NCBI RefSeq assembly: GCF_005843985.1
Contig: NZ_CP040463.1
Span: 1,621,888 to 1,685,887 of the forward strand
Origin: Caminibacter mediatlanticus TB-2
GTDB lineage: Bacteria; Campylobacterota; Campylobacteria; Campylobacterales; Nautiliaceae
Reading direction: 5' to 3'
Length of the DNA: 64,000 nt
Positions 38,223-46,787 of this stretch are shown here, one piece after another (position 1 is the stretch's first letter; each line of letters begins with the position of its first letter). A program made the position numbers and the translations under genes. A model generated the notes under the pieces. The model made no database searches. It had not been told where the DNA came from and saw nothing but the letters and a program-made list of their open reading frames with translations.

Positions 38223-39471
38223 TTTTCTCCCTTGTAAATAACATAAATTTTCTTATATTAAAATGATAACTCATAATATGACTAACAAATGCAACACCTA
38301 TTCCAACAGGCACTACTACATTATAATCATATGTAATCTCTACTGCTAAAACTACCGCAGTAAAAGGTAGTTTCATATTTACACCAATAAATATTGCAGC
38401 CCCAATAGAAGCAAAATAAAATGGCTCAATATTAAAATTAAAAATATTTAAAACCTCTGCAAATCCATATCCAATTAAAGCCCCAATACTCATAAGAGCA
38501 ATAAAAATACCTCCTACTGCATTAGAAAAAATTGAGACACTTGAAGCTATTATCCTTAAAATAATAATTAATATAAGTAAATATAAAGGAAGATGTAATT
38601 TATTATTCATCAAAAACTCTACTACTTCATGACCAGAAAAAACTGCATAAGGGGAGATTAAAAGTAATGTCCCTATTGTAAATCCACCAATTAAAGAAAA
38701 AAATAAAATATCAAACTTACTATTACTAAATTTTTCTCTTAAAAATTCTAAAATTCTTTTATTCAAAAATAGATATAAATAAATAAAAACAGAAATTACA
38801 GGAATAAACAAAAATAAAGATAAGATATATCTCCACTCTAATAATTTTCCACTTGCATACTCAAATGATATTGGAGTTAAAAAATATATTCCAATACTAA
38901 AAGCAATCATCCCTCCTAATATAATGAAAGTAGCAAAATCTTTAAAAAACTTATAGGCAATATTTTCTAAGGCAAAAGCAATACCTGTTATAGGTGATAC
39001 AAAAATTGCAGAAATACCACTTGCAGCACCTACACTTATTAATACTTCTACCTTTTCTTTTGAAAGTTTCAAAAATCTATTAACTTGATATGCAACCATT
39101 GCACCAATTGCGGCAGAAGGCCCTTCATTACCCACAGCAAAACCTGATGCAATAGATAGTGTTGAAGCAATAATTTTTAAAATTAAACTCTTAATACTTA
39201 AAATAATTTTACCACTTTTAATCATCTCAGCAATTTCAGCAACTCCATACTCTCTAACTGAACTATCATATTTTATTAATAAATTTACTATAAAAATACT
39301 TAGAGTAGGAACTAAATAAAAATACCAAATAGGCCAGTTTTCAATATTTTCAAAATCTCCATAAAAAAAATATTGTAAAACTTTACATAAAATCCCATAC
39401 AAAGTTACTAATCCGCCAGCAATAACTCCTACAATTATACTTCCTAAAAATAATTTTTTTAACTCATCCAT
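38209..39471 (-). CDS. ClC-family chloride channel/transporter
   Basis: 420 aa with about ten helices. Selectivity-filter motifs: GNEGPSAAIGAMVAYQVNRFL (GREGP-type with the gating Glu retained), SAIFVSPITGIAFALENIAYKFF and ANAVGGIFIALMSIGALIGYGF, plus GVNMKLPFTAVVLAVEITYDY. The gating Glu suggests a proton-coupled exchanger. No CBS domains. It overlaps marC by 13 nt and mscS by 14, forming a three-gene membrane-protein operon. Confidence 0.93.
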   Translation of the reverse strand: MDELKKLFLGSIIVGVIAGGLVTLYGILCKVLQYFFYGDFENIENWPIWYFYLVPTLSIFIVNLLIKYDSSVREYGVAEIAEMIKSGKIILSIKSLILKIIASTLSIASGFAVGNEGPSAAIGAMVAYQVNRFLKLSKEKVEVLISVGAASGISAIFVSPITGIAFALENIAYKFFKDFATFIILGGMIAFSIGIYFLTPISFEYASGKLLEWRYILSLFLFIPVISVFIYLYLFLNKRILEFLREKFSNSKFDILFFSLIGGFTIGTLLLISPYAVFSGHEVVEFLMNNKLHLPLYLLILIIILRIIASSVSIFSNAVGGIFIALMSIGALIGYGFAEVLNIFNFNIEPFYFASIGAAIFIGVNMKLPFTAVVLAVEITYDYNVVVPVGIGVAFVSHIMSYHFNIRKFMLFTREKNENS

Positions 39472-40073
39472 AAAGCTTTAATACCTCCTACTAAAAATAA
39501 AAATGCAATAGCTCCAATTATAAGTCCCATTATTCTTGTCACAATTTTAAGGCCATTTACTCCTAAAAACTTAGAGATATAAATTGCATTTCTTAAAGTA
39601 AGATAAACAATTAATGAAGATAAGAATATTGATATAAGAAGCATTACTTTTTCATAAAATGAATGAGATTTTTCGCTTAAAACAATAACAGTAGTAATAA
39701 CTCCTGGACCAAAAAGTATAGGAATTGCAAGAGGAATTATAGCCACATCATCTTTATCCTCTGCAGCAATATGTTCTTCTTTTGTAGCATTTGTTGGAGC
39801 AATTTCTTTACCTTGAATCATATTAGTAGCTATTATTAATAATACTACTCCACCGATAGCTTTTATTGATGGAATATTAATCCCAAAAATCTTTAATATT
39901 ATTCCCCCTGAAAGCATAGTAATTACACTTGATACAAAAACAGTTAAAGAAGTTTTTCTTGCGACTTCTGGAATTTCTGAATACCTTACAAGAGATAGCA
40001 TAATAGCTGCTGCTGCAATTGGATTTAAAATCGTAATTAGAGATATTGTATAAAACATAAGTTCTTTAAGCAT
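39459..40073 (-). CDS. MarC-family integral membrane protein
   Basis: 204 aa with six helices. Family signatures NPIAAAAIMLSLVRYSEIPEVARKTSLT, GGVVLLIIATNMIQG, AIIPLAIPILFGPGVITTVIVLSE and GLIIGAIAFLFLVGGIK. Despite the name, a role in antibiotic resistance is not established; solute or amino acid transport is possible. First gene of the marC-clc-mscS operon, 71 bp downstream of ompA on the same strand. Confidence 0.9.
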   Translation of the reverse strand: MLKELMFYTISLITILNPIAAAAIMLSLVRYSEIPEVARKTSLTVFVSSVITMLSGGIILKIFGINIPSIKAIGGVVLLIIATNMIQGKEIAPTNATKEEHIAAEDKDDVAIIPLAIPILFGPGVITTVIVLSEKSHSFYEKVMLLISIFLSSLIVYLTLRNAIYISKFLGVNGLKIVTRIMGLIIGAIAFLFLVGGIKALWMS

Positions 40074-40144
40074 AGAAGTTGCCTTTTATTATATTTATAA
40101 AATTATAACAACTAAAAAGCAACTAAAAAAAGAAAAAAAGAAGA

Positions 40145-41296
40145 TTAATAGTAGATTTTAGCTACAACTCTTCTATTTTTAGCTCTACCCTCAGCAGTAT
40201 CATTTGAAGCAATCGGATTAGCTTCACCATATCCAACAAAAGTAATTTGGTCTTTATTTACACCTAATTTAAGTAATGCTTCATAAACAGCTTTTGCTCT
40301 TTTTTCTGAAAGAATCATATTATATGTTGCACTACCTCTATTATCAGTGTAACCTTGAATTTCTGCTTTAACATCAGGATGATTTTTTAGAAATTCTGCA
40401 AATTTTTCAATTTTTGGCATATACTCAGGTTTAATTTTTGCGCTATTTGTATCAAAATTTATTTCAAAATTATAAGTAATAGCACATCCATTTTGGTCTA
40501 CTTTGAATCCTTTTGGAGTATTAGGACATTTATCTAAATAATCAGCTACACCATCTCCATCACTATCAACTGGACATCCATTCGCATCTACTTTTACTCC
40601 CGCTGGTGTGTTTGGACATTTATCTAAATAATCAGCTACACCATCTCCATCACTATCAACTGGACATCCATTCGCATCTACTTTTACTCCCGCTGGTGTG
40701 TTTGGACAATTGTCCATACTATCAACTACACCATCTCCATCACTATCTTTTGGAGCAGGCTTTTCAACTGGCATAGGTGCTGGAACTGGTGCAGCTTTTT
40801 GTGTAGTGCCACATTTATATGTAAATCCAATTAAAGCACCATAGTGATTATCATTATTTCCAAAATCCCTAAGTCCTCTAAGTTCTACAAATGCATCCCA
40901 TTTAGAGCTAATTAAATATTTAGCTCCAATACCTAAATCTGCAACTACATTATTATCATAATCTCCACTTACCCACTGATACCCTGCACCAATAAATGCA
41001 TAAGGTGTTATAGCAGAATTTTCAAGAGTAAAATAATGTTCTACATTAACTAATGCTCTTGTTAAATGTTGATTAGTAAGTGCATTATTCCCACCAAATT
41101 TTTCACTTCTTTCAAGTTCAAATCTTAAAATATGATTTTTTGGTAGATATTTTCCAATTCTTAAATTTAAAAAATTATAATCCGCAATTGGAGAATTACT
41201 TACATTGTTTCTTCCTAATGAAGCTCCAAATTCATAATTAGTTGCTGCAAACATTGATACAGCAGCTAAAGATAAACTAATAATTGTTTTTTTCAT
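40145..41296 (-). CDS. OmpA-family porin with thrombospondin type 3 repeats
   Basis: 383 aa. Signal peptide (IISLSLAAVSMFAA), an eight-strand beta-barrel (about 20-165), a Pro-rich hinge (APVPAPMPVEKPAPK), three Asp-rich calcium-binding repeats (DSDGDGVADYLDKCPNTP with VKVDANGCPV) and a C-terminal OmpA peptidoglycan-binding domain (INFDTNSAKIKPEYMPKI, EIQGYTDNRGSATYN, LSEKRAKAVYEALL, NRRVVAKIYY). It tethers the outer membrane to peptidoglycan. Two of the repeats are identical at DNA level over about 90 bp. Confidence 0.94.
   Translation of the reverse strand: MKKTIISLSLAAVSMFAATNYEFGASLGRNNVSNSPIADYNFLNLRIGKYLPKNHILRFELERSEKFGGNNALTNQHLTRALVNVEHYFTLENSAITPYAFIGAGYQWVSGDYDNNVVADLGIGAKYLISSKWDAFVELRGLRDFGNNDNHYGALIGFTYKCGTTQKAAPVPAPMPVEKPAPKDSDGDGVVDSMDNCPNTPAGVKVDANGCPVDSDGDGVADYLDKCPNTPAGVKVDANGCPVDSDGDGVADYLDKCPNTPKGFKVDQNGCAITYNFEINFDTNSAKIKPEYMPKIEKFAEFLKNHPDVKAEIQGYTDNRGSATYNMILSEKRAKAVYEALLKLGVNKDQITFVGYGEANPIASNDTAEGRAKNRRVVAKIYY
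40538..40717 (-). repeat. 90-bp tandem repeat in the OmpA-like gene
   Basis: Two successive copies of a 90-bp, 30-codon unit (from CCATCTCCATCACTATCAAC through GTGTTTGGACA) that appear identical base for base, with a diverged third unit on each side. Confidence 0.8.
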
Positions 41297-41341
41297 TTAA
41301 CGACCCCTTTAATTTTAGTAAATAAAAACTAATAGAAGTTT

Positions 41342-41370
41342 ATCACAATAAACTGACAAAACTATGTCAA
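41342..41370 (-). promoter_or_regulatory. Promoter of the OmpA-like gene
   Basis: Minus-strand TTGACA (41365-41370), 17-bp spacer, TGTGAT (41342-41347), about 46 nt before the ATG. An inverted repeat AGTTTAT/ATAAACT (41337-41354) overlaps the -10 box and could be an operator. Confidence 0.55.
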
Positions 41371-41391
41371 AAAAGGGAGAGGAAATATCAG

Positions 41392-41625
41392 TTATTTATT
41401 TTTTTTATATTCTAAAACTGCTTGATATACTTCGTCTTTTATATGTAGTTTTTCTTTTTTTAATTTTTCAAGTTCAAGTTCATCCATATGTTCTCTTCCA
41501 GCTTCCACTTCATCAATTATTTTATTAAGTTCAGCATGTCTTTGAATTAATTTATCAATATGGGGATTTTCTTTTGCTAACTCCTCCATTACAGGAATTA
41601 ATTCTGGACAACATTCTTTAAACAT
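41392..41625 (-). CDS. YdcH/DUF465-family small protein
   Basis: 77 aa. Helical hairpin with the family pattern NPHIDKLIQRHAELNKIIDEVE and LEKLKKEKLHIKDEVYQAVLEYK. Common in proteobacteria, role unknown. Stand-alone, with its own Shine-Dalgarno (AAAGGAG); followed by the OmpA promoter region. Confidence 0.8.
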   Translation of the reverse strand: MFKECCPELIPVMEELAKENPHIDKLIQRHAELNKIIDEVEAGREHMDELELEKLKKEKLHIKDEVYQAVLEYKKNK

Positions 41626-41681
41626 ATCTGCTCCTTTTTTTCTTAATTATACACCAAAATATTATGTTTCACAATAAAAAT

Positions 41682-41990
41682 CTAAAAAATATCGCACTTA
41701 TCAGCCCCAAACTCTTCATCTTCATCAAATTCTTCATAAAAATCATCATATTCTTCATCATATTCTTTTTGATTTTCAATAGGCTTACATATTTCGCAAA
41801 ATAATTTTTCAAATTCTTTATATTCCTCTTTGTTAATAAATTCCTCTACATTTACAAAATCAATTAAATTAACATATTCTGCTTTATTATTTAATTCAAA
41901 ATCATCCTTTTTTTCTAACAACTCATCGCATAAATCATAATGCACTTCTATTATTTTATTATCACTATCAATTATCAATTCATACGCCAC
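41682..41990 (-). CDS. Acidic hypothetical protein
   Basis: 102 aa, start GTG at 41990 in a TAGTG overlap with the peptidase gene and GGAG 6 nt upstream. Four cysteines (DLCDEL, LFCEICKPI, DKCDIF) and a very acidic C-terminus (YDEEYDDFYEEFDEDEEF). Not recognised. Translationally coupled to the Csd4-like gene, so it may be its partner. Confidence 0.65.
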   Translation of the reverse strand: MAYELIIDSDNKIIEVHYDLCDELLEKKDDFELNNKAEYVNLIDFVNVEEFINKEEYKEFEKLFCEICKPIENQKEYDEEYDDFYEEFDEDEEFGADKCDIF

Positions 41991-43030
41991 TAAACGCTCC
42001 TTATATCAATACTAAATATTTTTTTATAATCTCTTTTTATATTAAAAGATAAATTTCTAAAATGAAAACTACTCCAATTTAAATTTACACCAACAGGAAT
42101 AATAAAATCACCTCTTTTACCATCAATATCAACTACTTTTATAATACTTCCTTTTTTTACTTTTAAAATATCTCTATTTTTTAAAGTAATTTTTTTACCA
42201 TTAACATCAAGAATTAGTTTAGGTTTATCTCCAAGAGACAAATCAAAATTTTTTACTAACCTATCATTTCCTCCATCAAACTCAATATTATATAATTTAA
42301 AAAACTCTCTAAGCATTACAAGATGTGTAAATACTTTTTCTTTTAATGTAGGTAATTGTTTACTTGCTTCTATACAAAAAGCCTTAACACCATTTTCTAA
42401 ACACCAACCAGTTAAAGCTTTTTTTTGTTCAGGATGAATTTTACCACTAAAAGTTTTAGTATTTATTAATGCAACTTTGTATTTCAGATATTTATTAGCA
42501 TTATCTAAAACAAACTTTGCAGGTGAATATAAATCAAAGTTTTTATATCTAAGCTCATCAATTACAACACTCTGTCCCCACGCTCTTTTACTTTTAGAAG
42601 CAAAACCATATCCATCATGCATTGAAATAACAACATCAGGTTTAAAACTTAAAATAATCTCCTTTAAACCTTCAACATAATAATAATCAGGGTCTTTTTT
42701 AGAAATATAATTAAATTTTCTATTCATATCACCATTATAACCTCTTACATTTGCAAGAATAGAAGTAAAATTACTCCTTGGAATAATTAACATTTCACCT
42801 TTTTTTAAATCATTATCAATTAATAAATCAGCTGCTTTATAAGCCCCAATTTCATTTCCATGAATACCGCCAATAATTAATACTCTTCCACCTGCTTTTT
42901 TACCTTTTAGATGGTAATAATTTAATTTTTTAGGAGGCAAAAAAATTTCTACTCTATCATCTTTTGCAAATAAAGGACTGACACTTAAAGATGACAATAT
43001 TGAATATTTAATAAAATTTCTTCGAGTCAC
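41990..43030 (-). CDS. Csd4/Pgp1-like M99 metallo-carboxypeptidase
   Basis: 346 aa. Twin-arginine-type signal (TRRNFIKYSILSSLSVSPLFA). Zinc site of M14-like peptidases: GGIHGNEIGAYKAADLL (His and Glu) and VVISMHDGYGFA (third ligand His); GDMNRKFNY likely holds the substrate Arg; Glu in FCIEASKQ is the catalytic candidate. C-terminal beta domains cover about 250-346. Relatives trim peptidoglycan tripeptides and determine helical cell shape in Helicobacter and Campylobacter. Csd4 itself has Gln in place of the first His, so this is the more canonical zinc site. Confidence 0.85.
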   Translation of the reverse strand: MTRRNFIKYSILSSLSVSPLFAKDDRVEIFLPPKKLNYYHLKGKKAGGRVLIIGGIHGNEIGAYKAADLLIDNDLKKGEMLIIPRSNFTSILANVRGYNGDMNRKFNYISKKDPDYYYVEGLKEIILSFKPDVVISMHDGYGFASKSKRAWGQSVVIDELRYKNFDLYSPAKFVLDNANKYLKYKVALINTKTFSGKIHPEQKKALTGWCLENGVKAFCIEASKQLPTLKEKVFTHLVMLREFFKLYNIEFDGGNDRLVKNFDLSLGDKPKLILDVNGKKITLKNRDILKVKKGSIIKVVDIDGKRGDFIIPVGVNLNWSSFHFRNLSFNIKRDYKKIFSIDIRSV

Positions 43031-43137
43031 AAAATCCCTTTTTTAAAAAAATTATACTACATTTTTTCATAAAATATACTTATAATTTAAATAAATTTAG
43101 ATTATATATGATATTCTTCTATAAAAAAAGGGTTTAA

Positions 43138-43530
43138 ATGAAACAAATAATTTTAAAAGAAAAATATCCAGTATTTGTTTTAGATGTAGAAAAAAATGAA
43201 ACTCATTATAAAAATTGTAGTGAAATAATTGAATTTTTTAAAGAAAAAATAAACTCACATCCAACTTGCAAATATATAGGTGAATTTGACCATTTCACTC
43301 ACACAAAAGAAATAAATGGTGAAATTGTTCCTGAAATCAAAGATTGCAAATTAATAATTTTCTGCTTTGGAAACAAACTCCTTAATGGAAAAATTACAGC
43401 TGCAAGACCAAGAAGTATTAGTGTTACAGAATATGATGATAAATTTGAAATATCATTTCTTGAAGCGCCAGCTCTTATTGCAAACGAAACAATGGAGAAT
43501 TGGGTAAAAGAACTTAAAAACTATCTTTAA
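43138..43530 (+). CDS. Conserved small hypothetical protein
   Basis: 130 aa, soluble, alpha/beta. Recognisable stretches are KYIGEFDHFTHTKEINGEIVPEIKDCKLIIFCFG, ARPRSISVTEYDDKFEISFLEAPALIANETMENWVKEL. I believe it belongs to a small family seen in Campylobacterota but cannot name a function. No signal peptide. Divergent from the peptidase gene across a 107-bp region containing TATAAT-like boxes. Confidence 0.7.
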   Translation: MKQIILKEKYPVFVLDVEKNETHYKNCSEIIEFFKEKINSHPTCKYIGEFDHFTHTKEINGEIVPEIKDCKLIIFCFGNKLLNGKITAARPRSISVTEYDDKFEISFLEAPALIANETMENWVKELKNYL

Positions 43531-43603
43531 TCTTCTTTTTTATTTTTCTTGACATTATCTCACTCATAGTTATATAATAAATAAAAACTTTTAAGGAGTG
43601 GAA

Positions 43604-44053
43604 ATGAGAAAATTAGGTTTATTAATAGGAAGTTTATCTTTAATATTTGCAAGTAATATATTGCCATCTGAAATTGGGAATTGCTATTTAGAAAAATATT
43701 TCAGCTCACAAAATCCACCAATTCCTCTTAATGATAATATAAAAGAAATTGCAAAATATAATTGTAGTGGTAATATTATTTACATAGGTATAAAAAATAA
43801 AATTCCAGGTATTTTAAAGCTAAATATAAATAGTGATTCTAAAAATTTCTTACTAACTCATACTATGCTAAAAAATTATCCAACAGCTATTTATATAGAT
43901 AAAAACTTAAAAAAAGGCACTATTGCTATAAAATTAAATGATAAATATAGTATAATAGTTTTCTTTAAAGGCACTAATTATCAAGCAATTTTAAATCAAT
44001 TAAAAAATTTAGATTTTGAAAAAATTAAAGAGGAGATATCTTATAGCAATTGA
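43604..44053 (+). CDS. Secreted hypothetical protein
   Basis: 149 aa from the ATG at 43604 (AAGGAG 5 nt upstream; a GTG at 43598 is inside that site). Signal peptide RKLGLLIGSLSLIFAS, then NILPSEIGNCYLEKYFSSQNPPIPLNDNIKEIAKYNCSG, with two Cys likely to form a disulfide, and a beta-rich remainder. Not recognised. Its stop codon is the first TGA of a heptamer repeat. Confidence 0.65.
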   Translation: MRKLGLLIGSLSLIFASNILPSEIGNCYLEKYFSSQNPPIPLNDNIKEIAKYNCSGNIIYIGIKNKIPGILKLNINSDSKNFLLTHTMLKNYPTAIYIDKNLKKGTIAIKLNDKYSIIVFFKGTNYQAILNQLKNLDFEKIKEEISYSN

Positions 44054-44082
44054 AAATTGAAAATGAACAATGGAAAATTATA
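44048..44082 (+). repeat. Heptamer repeat at the end of the secreted-protein gene
   Basis: Five 7-bp units: AATTGAA twice, AATGAAC, AATGGAA, AATTATA. The remaining 230 bp up to modD hold no recognisable gene. Confidence 0.75.
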
Positions 44083-44311
44083 AAAAGTATTGAAATAATA
44101 AGATTTTTAAGCTTTTTTTAAAGTAACTAACTTATTTGGAATTGGTATTATAAAACAAAAAATAAATACTTAAAATGGCAAAACAATTGTAAATTTTAGT
44201 GTAGCAAAAGCAGTAAAAAAATTTTTGTTTAAACGAAATGAGTTAATGCTTTTTAGCTTTTGCTAAATATTAAAAAATTTGCTCTTTTGTTGAGAAATTT
44301 TAAACATCTTA

Positions 44312-45142
44312 TTAAATCAAACTCACGTTAACCTTAACATCCCCTCCATTTGCAAAATAAGGAGCAGTAGTCACAATACCATCAACTCCTGTTTTTGCAT
44401 AATCTTCAACATTTTCAATATTAATTCCACCAGCACTTAATACTTTAATGTTAAATTTATGTGCTTTTTCTACTATATTTTTTGTAGTCTTTACATCTAC
44501 TTTATCAAGCTGAATAACATCAACTCCAATTTCAATTAATTTTTCTGCCATGTCTAAATTTTTAGCCTCCACAATCCACTTTTTCTCAACTGCTTTATTT
44601 TTAAGAATTTTAAAATCTTCAAAAAATTTTTCCCATCCTCCATATAAATTAATATAATTATCAAAAACTAAAATTGTCTCAGTTGTTGTAACTCTATGAG
44701 GCCACCCTCCTCCATCCATGACCGACTTTAAAGCAATCTTTTTAGTAAAAGGTATAACCTTGCGAGTAGTTAGAATTTCAATATGAGGATTATACTGTTT
44801 TGCTAAATCAACCATTTTTTTTGTATAAGTAGCTACACCTAAACTATATTCAAATATGTTTTGAGCAATCTTCCACAAAATTAAAACATTCTTCCCTTTT
44901 GCCTCAAAAATTTTACTATTTTCCCTAACTTTTATACCATCTTTTTCTTTGAAAGTAACATCTAAATTAAGTCTTTTAGCTAAATGACTGACTAATTCAC
45001 ATCCGCTAACTACTGCTTCTTTTCGAGTAAAAAATTCAATTTTTCCTTTTTCTTTTATATTTAATAACTCTTTTGTTAAATCAAATAAACTCATATCTTC
45101 ATTAATCAATCTATCAACATCCTCATTTGTATAAAAAAACAT
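44312..45142 (-). CDS. modD: ModD, quinolinate-phosphoribosyltransferase-like protein
   Basis: 276 aa, NadC-type fold. Motifs: N-terminal YTNEDVDRLINEDMSLFDLT, KIEFFTRKEAVVSGCELV, ILWKIAQNIFEYSLGVATYTKKMVDLA, LTTRKVIPFTKKIALKSVMDGGGWPHR with the phosphoribosyl-binding Arg/Lys, VIQLDKVDVK, VLSAGGINIENVEDYAKTGVDGIVT. ModD is named from molybdate operons, but its reaction is not settled. No molybdate transporter genes adjoin it here. Divergent from the TIGR02757-type gene. Confidence 0.85.
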   Translation of the reverse strand: MFFYTNEDVDRLINEDMSLFDLTKELLNIKEKGKIEFFTRKEAVVSGCELVSHLAKRLNLDVTFKEKDGIKVRENSKIFEAKGKNVLILWKIAQNIFEYSLGVATYTKKMVDLAKQYNPHIEILTTRKVIPFTKKIALKSVMDGGGWPHRVTTTETILVFDNYINLYGGWEKFFEDFKILKNKAVEKKWIVEAKNLDMAEKLIEIGVDVIQLDKVDVKTTKNIVEKAHKFNIKVLSAGGINIENVEDYAKTGVDGIVTTAPYFANGGDVKVNVSLI

Positions 45143-45190
45143 TTACTAACCCTTAATTTTTTGATAAATTATACATCAAAAAGGCAAAAC

Positions 45191-45913
45191 TTGAAAGAAT
45201 ATTTAGATAGTTTCTTAAAAGGTACCATTTATGAAGTTAACGAAAAAAAACTTGACCCAATAATGATTGCAAAAAAATATAATGATGAATATACCTCATT
45301 AATTGCTTCTCTTTTTGCATATGGCAATGTAAAAGCAATTTTAAAGTTTTTAAATTCAATTGACTATAATTTTTTAAATTCAGGCAAAATTCCAAATAAT
45401 CTATATTACAGATTTCAAACACAAAAAGATACCTATGAATTTTTTAAAACTTTATATATGCTCTCACAAGAAGATTCATTAGAAAATATTTTCAAAAAAG
45501 GTTATAAAAAAGAAGAAAATGTATTAGATGGTTTAAAAGAATTAATAAACACTATATACAAAATAAATCCCTATCGCTCAAAAGGATACGAATTTTTAAT
45601 TGGAAAAATTCCTCCTAATAAAACAAAAGGTGTTAGCCCATATAAAAGATGGATGATGTTTTTAAGATGGATGGTGAGAGATAGTGATATTGATTTAGGA
45701 TTATGGAAAGGTATTAAAAAAAGTAATTTAATTATCCCACTTGATACCCATACTCATAAAACTTCATTAAAATTAGGTCTAATAAATAGAAAAAGCTATG
45801 ATTTGCAAGCAGCAATTGAACTTACAAATAAATTAAAAGAATTTGATAAAAAAGACCCTTTAAAATATGATTTTGTTTTATATAGAATTGGACAATTTAA
45901 ATTACTTTCTTAA
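45191..45913 (+). CDS. TIGR02757-family protein
   Basis: About 240 aa. Conserved stretches IASLFAYGNVKAILKFLNSIDY, LYYRFQTQKDTYEFFKTLYML, KRWMMFLRWMVRDSDIDLGLWKGI, LIIPLDTHTHKTSLKLGLINRKSYD and KYDFVLYRIGQ place it in a family with helix-hairpin-helix glycosylase-like character; function unknown. The TTG at 45191 has AAAAAGG 6 nt upstream; the earlier TTG at 45161 lies in what looks like the promoter -10 region and is rejected. Confidence 0.8.
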   Translation: MKEYLDSFLKGTIYEVNEKKLDPIMIAKKYNDEYTSLIASLFAYGNVKAILKFLNSIDYNFLNSGKIPNNLYYRFQTQKDTYEFFKTLYMLSQEDSLENIFKKGYKKEENVLDGLKELINTIYKINPYRSKGYEFLIGKIPPNKTKGVSPYKRWMMFLRWMVRDSDIDLGLWKGIKKSNLIIPLDTHTHKTSLKLGLINRKSYDLQAAIELTNKLKEFDKKDPLKYDFVLYRIGQFKLLS

Positions 45914-46142
45914 AATATTTATTTTTTGATATAATTATTGTTATAATTCTAAAAAGATGATTGAAAACTTAATGTTTTATTAAAAAATAACCATTTAGGT
46001 AAGATTTCTTTAAGTTTGTTTAAGCAAACTTTAAGCTTTAAAATGCCGTATTTTAGGGCATTTTAATTTTAGTGCCAATCAAAAATAAGCTCTTAAGCAA
46101 ACTTTAAGAAATAAACTTCCCTAAATTTCGGGAAAAATAACT
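45914..46142 (+). promoter_or_regulatory. Leader of CRISPR array 1
   Basis: 229 bp, AT-rich, no gene. It holds TATAAT-like boxes near 45930-45955, a hairpin AAGTTTG/CAAACTT, the terminator-like hairpin at 46040-46068, a repeated TTAAGCAAACTTTAAG (twice) and CCCTAAATTTCGGG (46119-46132) 10 nt before the first repeat. A close relative of that last motif occurs in the leader of array 2. Confidence 0.65.
46040..46068 (+). terminator. Hairpin with T-run upstream of array 1
   Basis: AAAATGCC (46040-46047) pairs with GGCATTTT (46057-46064), followed by AATTTT. Probably ends the TIGR02757-type transcript; it lies in the array leader. Confidence 0.55.
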
Positions 46143-46453
46143 ATTACAATCCAAACGACCCGTTAAGGGGATTGAGACGATATTCTAATATTTTATTAAC
46201 TTTTTTTAATGATTACAATCCAAACGACCCGTTAAGGGGATTGAGACTTTGTAATCACAATCCAATTTGTATTTTTATCTAATTACAATCCAAACGACCC
46301 GTTAAGGGGATTGAGACCTCTTAAATAGTGGTATTTGTTAAAAGGTAATCCCTTTTATTACAATCCAAACGACCCGTTAAGGGGATTGAGACTTAATAAA
46401 TCCATAAGCTTTATATTTTTCGAATACAATTACAATCCAAACGACCCGTTAAG
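46143..46453 (+). CRISPR. CRISPR array 1 (36-bp repeat, four spacers)
   Basis: Four identical 36-bp repeats start at 46143, 46212, 46282 and 46357. Each begins ATTACAATCCAAACGACCCG and ends TTAAGGGGATTGAGAC. A fifth at 46429 matches for 25 nt and is then interrupted by the GC-rich element. Spacers are 33, 34, 39 and 36 nt. The ATTGAGAC end marks the crRNA 5' handle, so transcription is on the plus strand with the leader to the left. The second half of the repeat is shared with array 2, so one Cas6 may process both. Confidence 0.97.
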
Positions 46454-46456
46454 AGG

Positions 46457-46654
46457 AGGAGAGCCGTTAAGAAAACGACAACTGCTTATCGTTTTTAGGC
46501 TCACATGGCAATGTCGATGTTCCGAAGGAACCGACAGACGCTTGAGACTTTTTCAACCGGCACTCTGCCAGGTTTTGCCACAAGCGGCATAAAACCTGTC
46601 TTCACTTTGGCCGAAAGCAAAGCAGTTTAATTTGTAGCTTAGACTATCTCGTTC
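46457..46654 (+). mobile_element. GC-rich structured element, copy A, in the last repeat of array 1
   Basis: About 198 bp at roughly 50% G+C against about 27% around it. It follows CCCGTTAAGAGG of the repeat and begins AGGAGAGCCGTTAAG. Hairpins: AAAACGACAA-CTGC-TTATCGTTTT inside an outer GAGCC/GGCTC stem; TGTCG..TTCC-GAA-GGAA..CGACA; and AGGTTTTGCC..GGCATAAAACCT. It ends CTCGTTC like copy B, although 19 nt before that have diverged. No protein coding is evident. The repeat does not resume afterwards. Mobility is inferred from its recurrence. Confidence 0.7.
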
Positions 46655-46759
46655 ATTATAGTGTTTGACACCAAATATAAAAAATTTTTATACGAATCTT
46701 TACATACATAAGCTATTTACTATTTAATAAGTGTCAAAGACTTAATTAGGATAAAATGA

Positions 46760-46787
46760 AAAAGACAAGAAATTAGCCTTGTCTTTC
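46760..46787 (-). terminator. fusA terminator
   Basis: Minus strand: AAAGACAAG, 8-nt loop carrying the fusA stop codon, CTTGTCTTTTT (T-run at 46760-46764). Confidence 0.85.

Noticed and set aside
46335..46592. Open reading frame of 85 codons through the end of array 1
   Set aside because: It translates CRISPR repeats (NPNDPLRG repeated) and the GC-rich element; not a gene.
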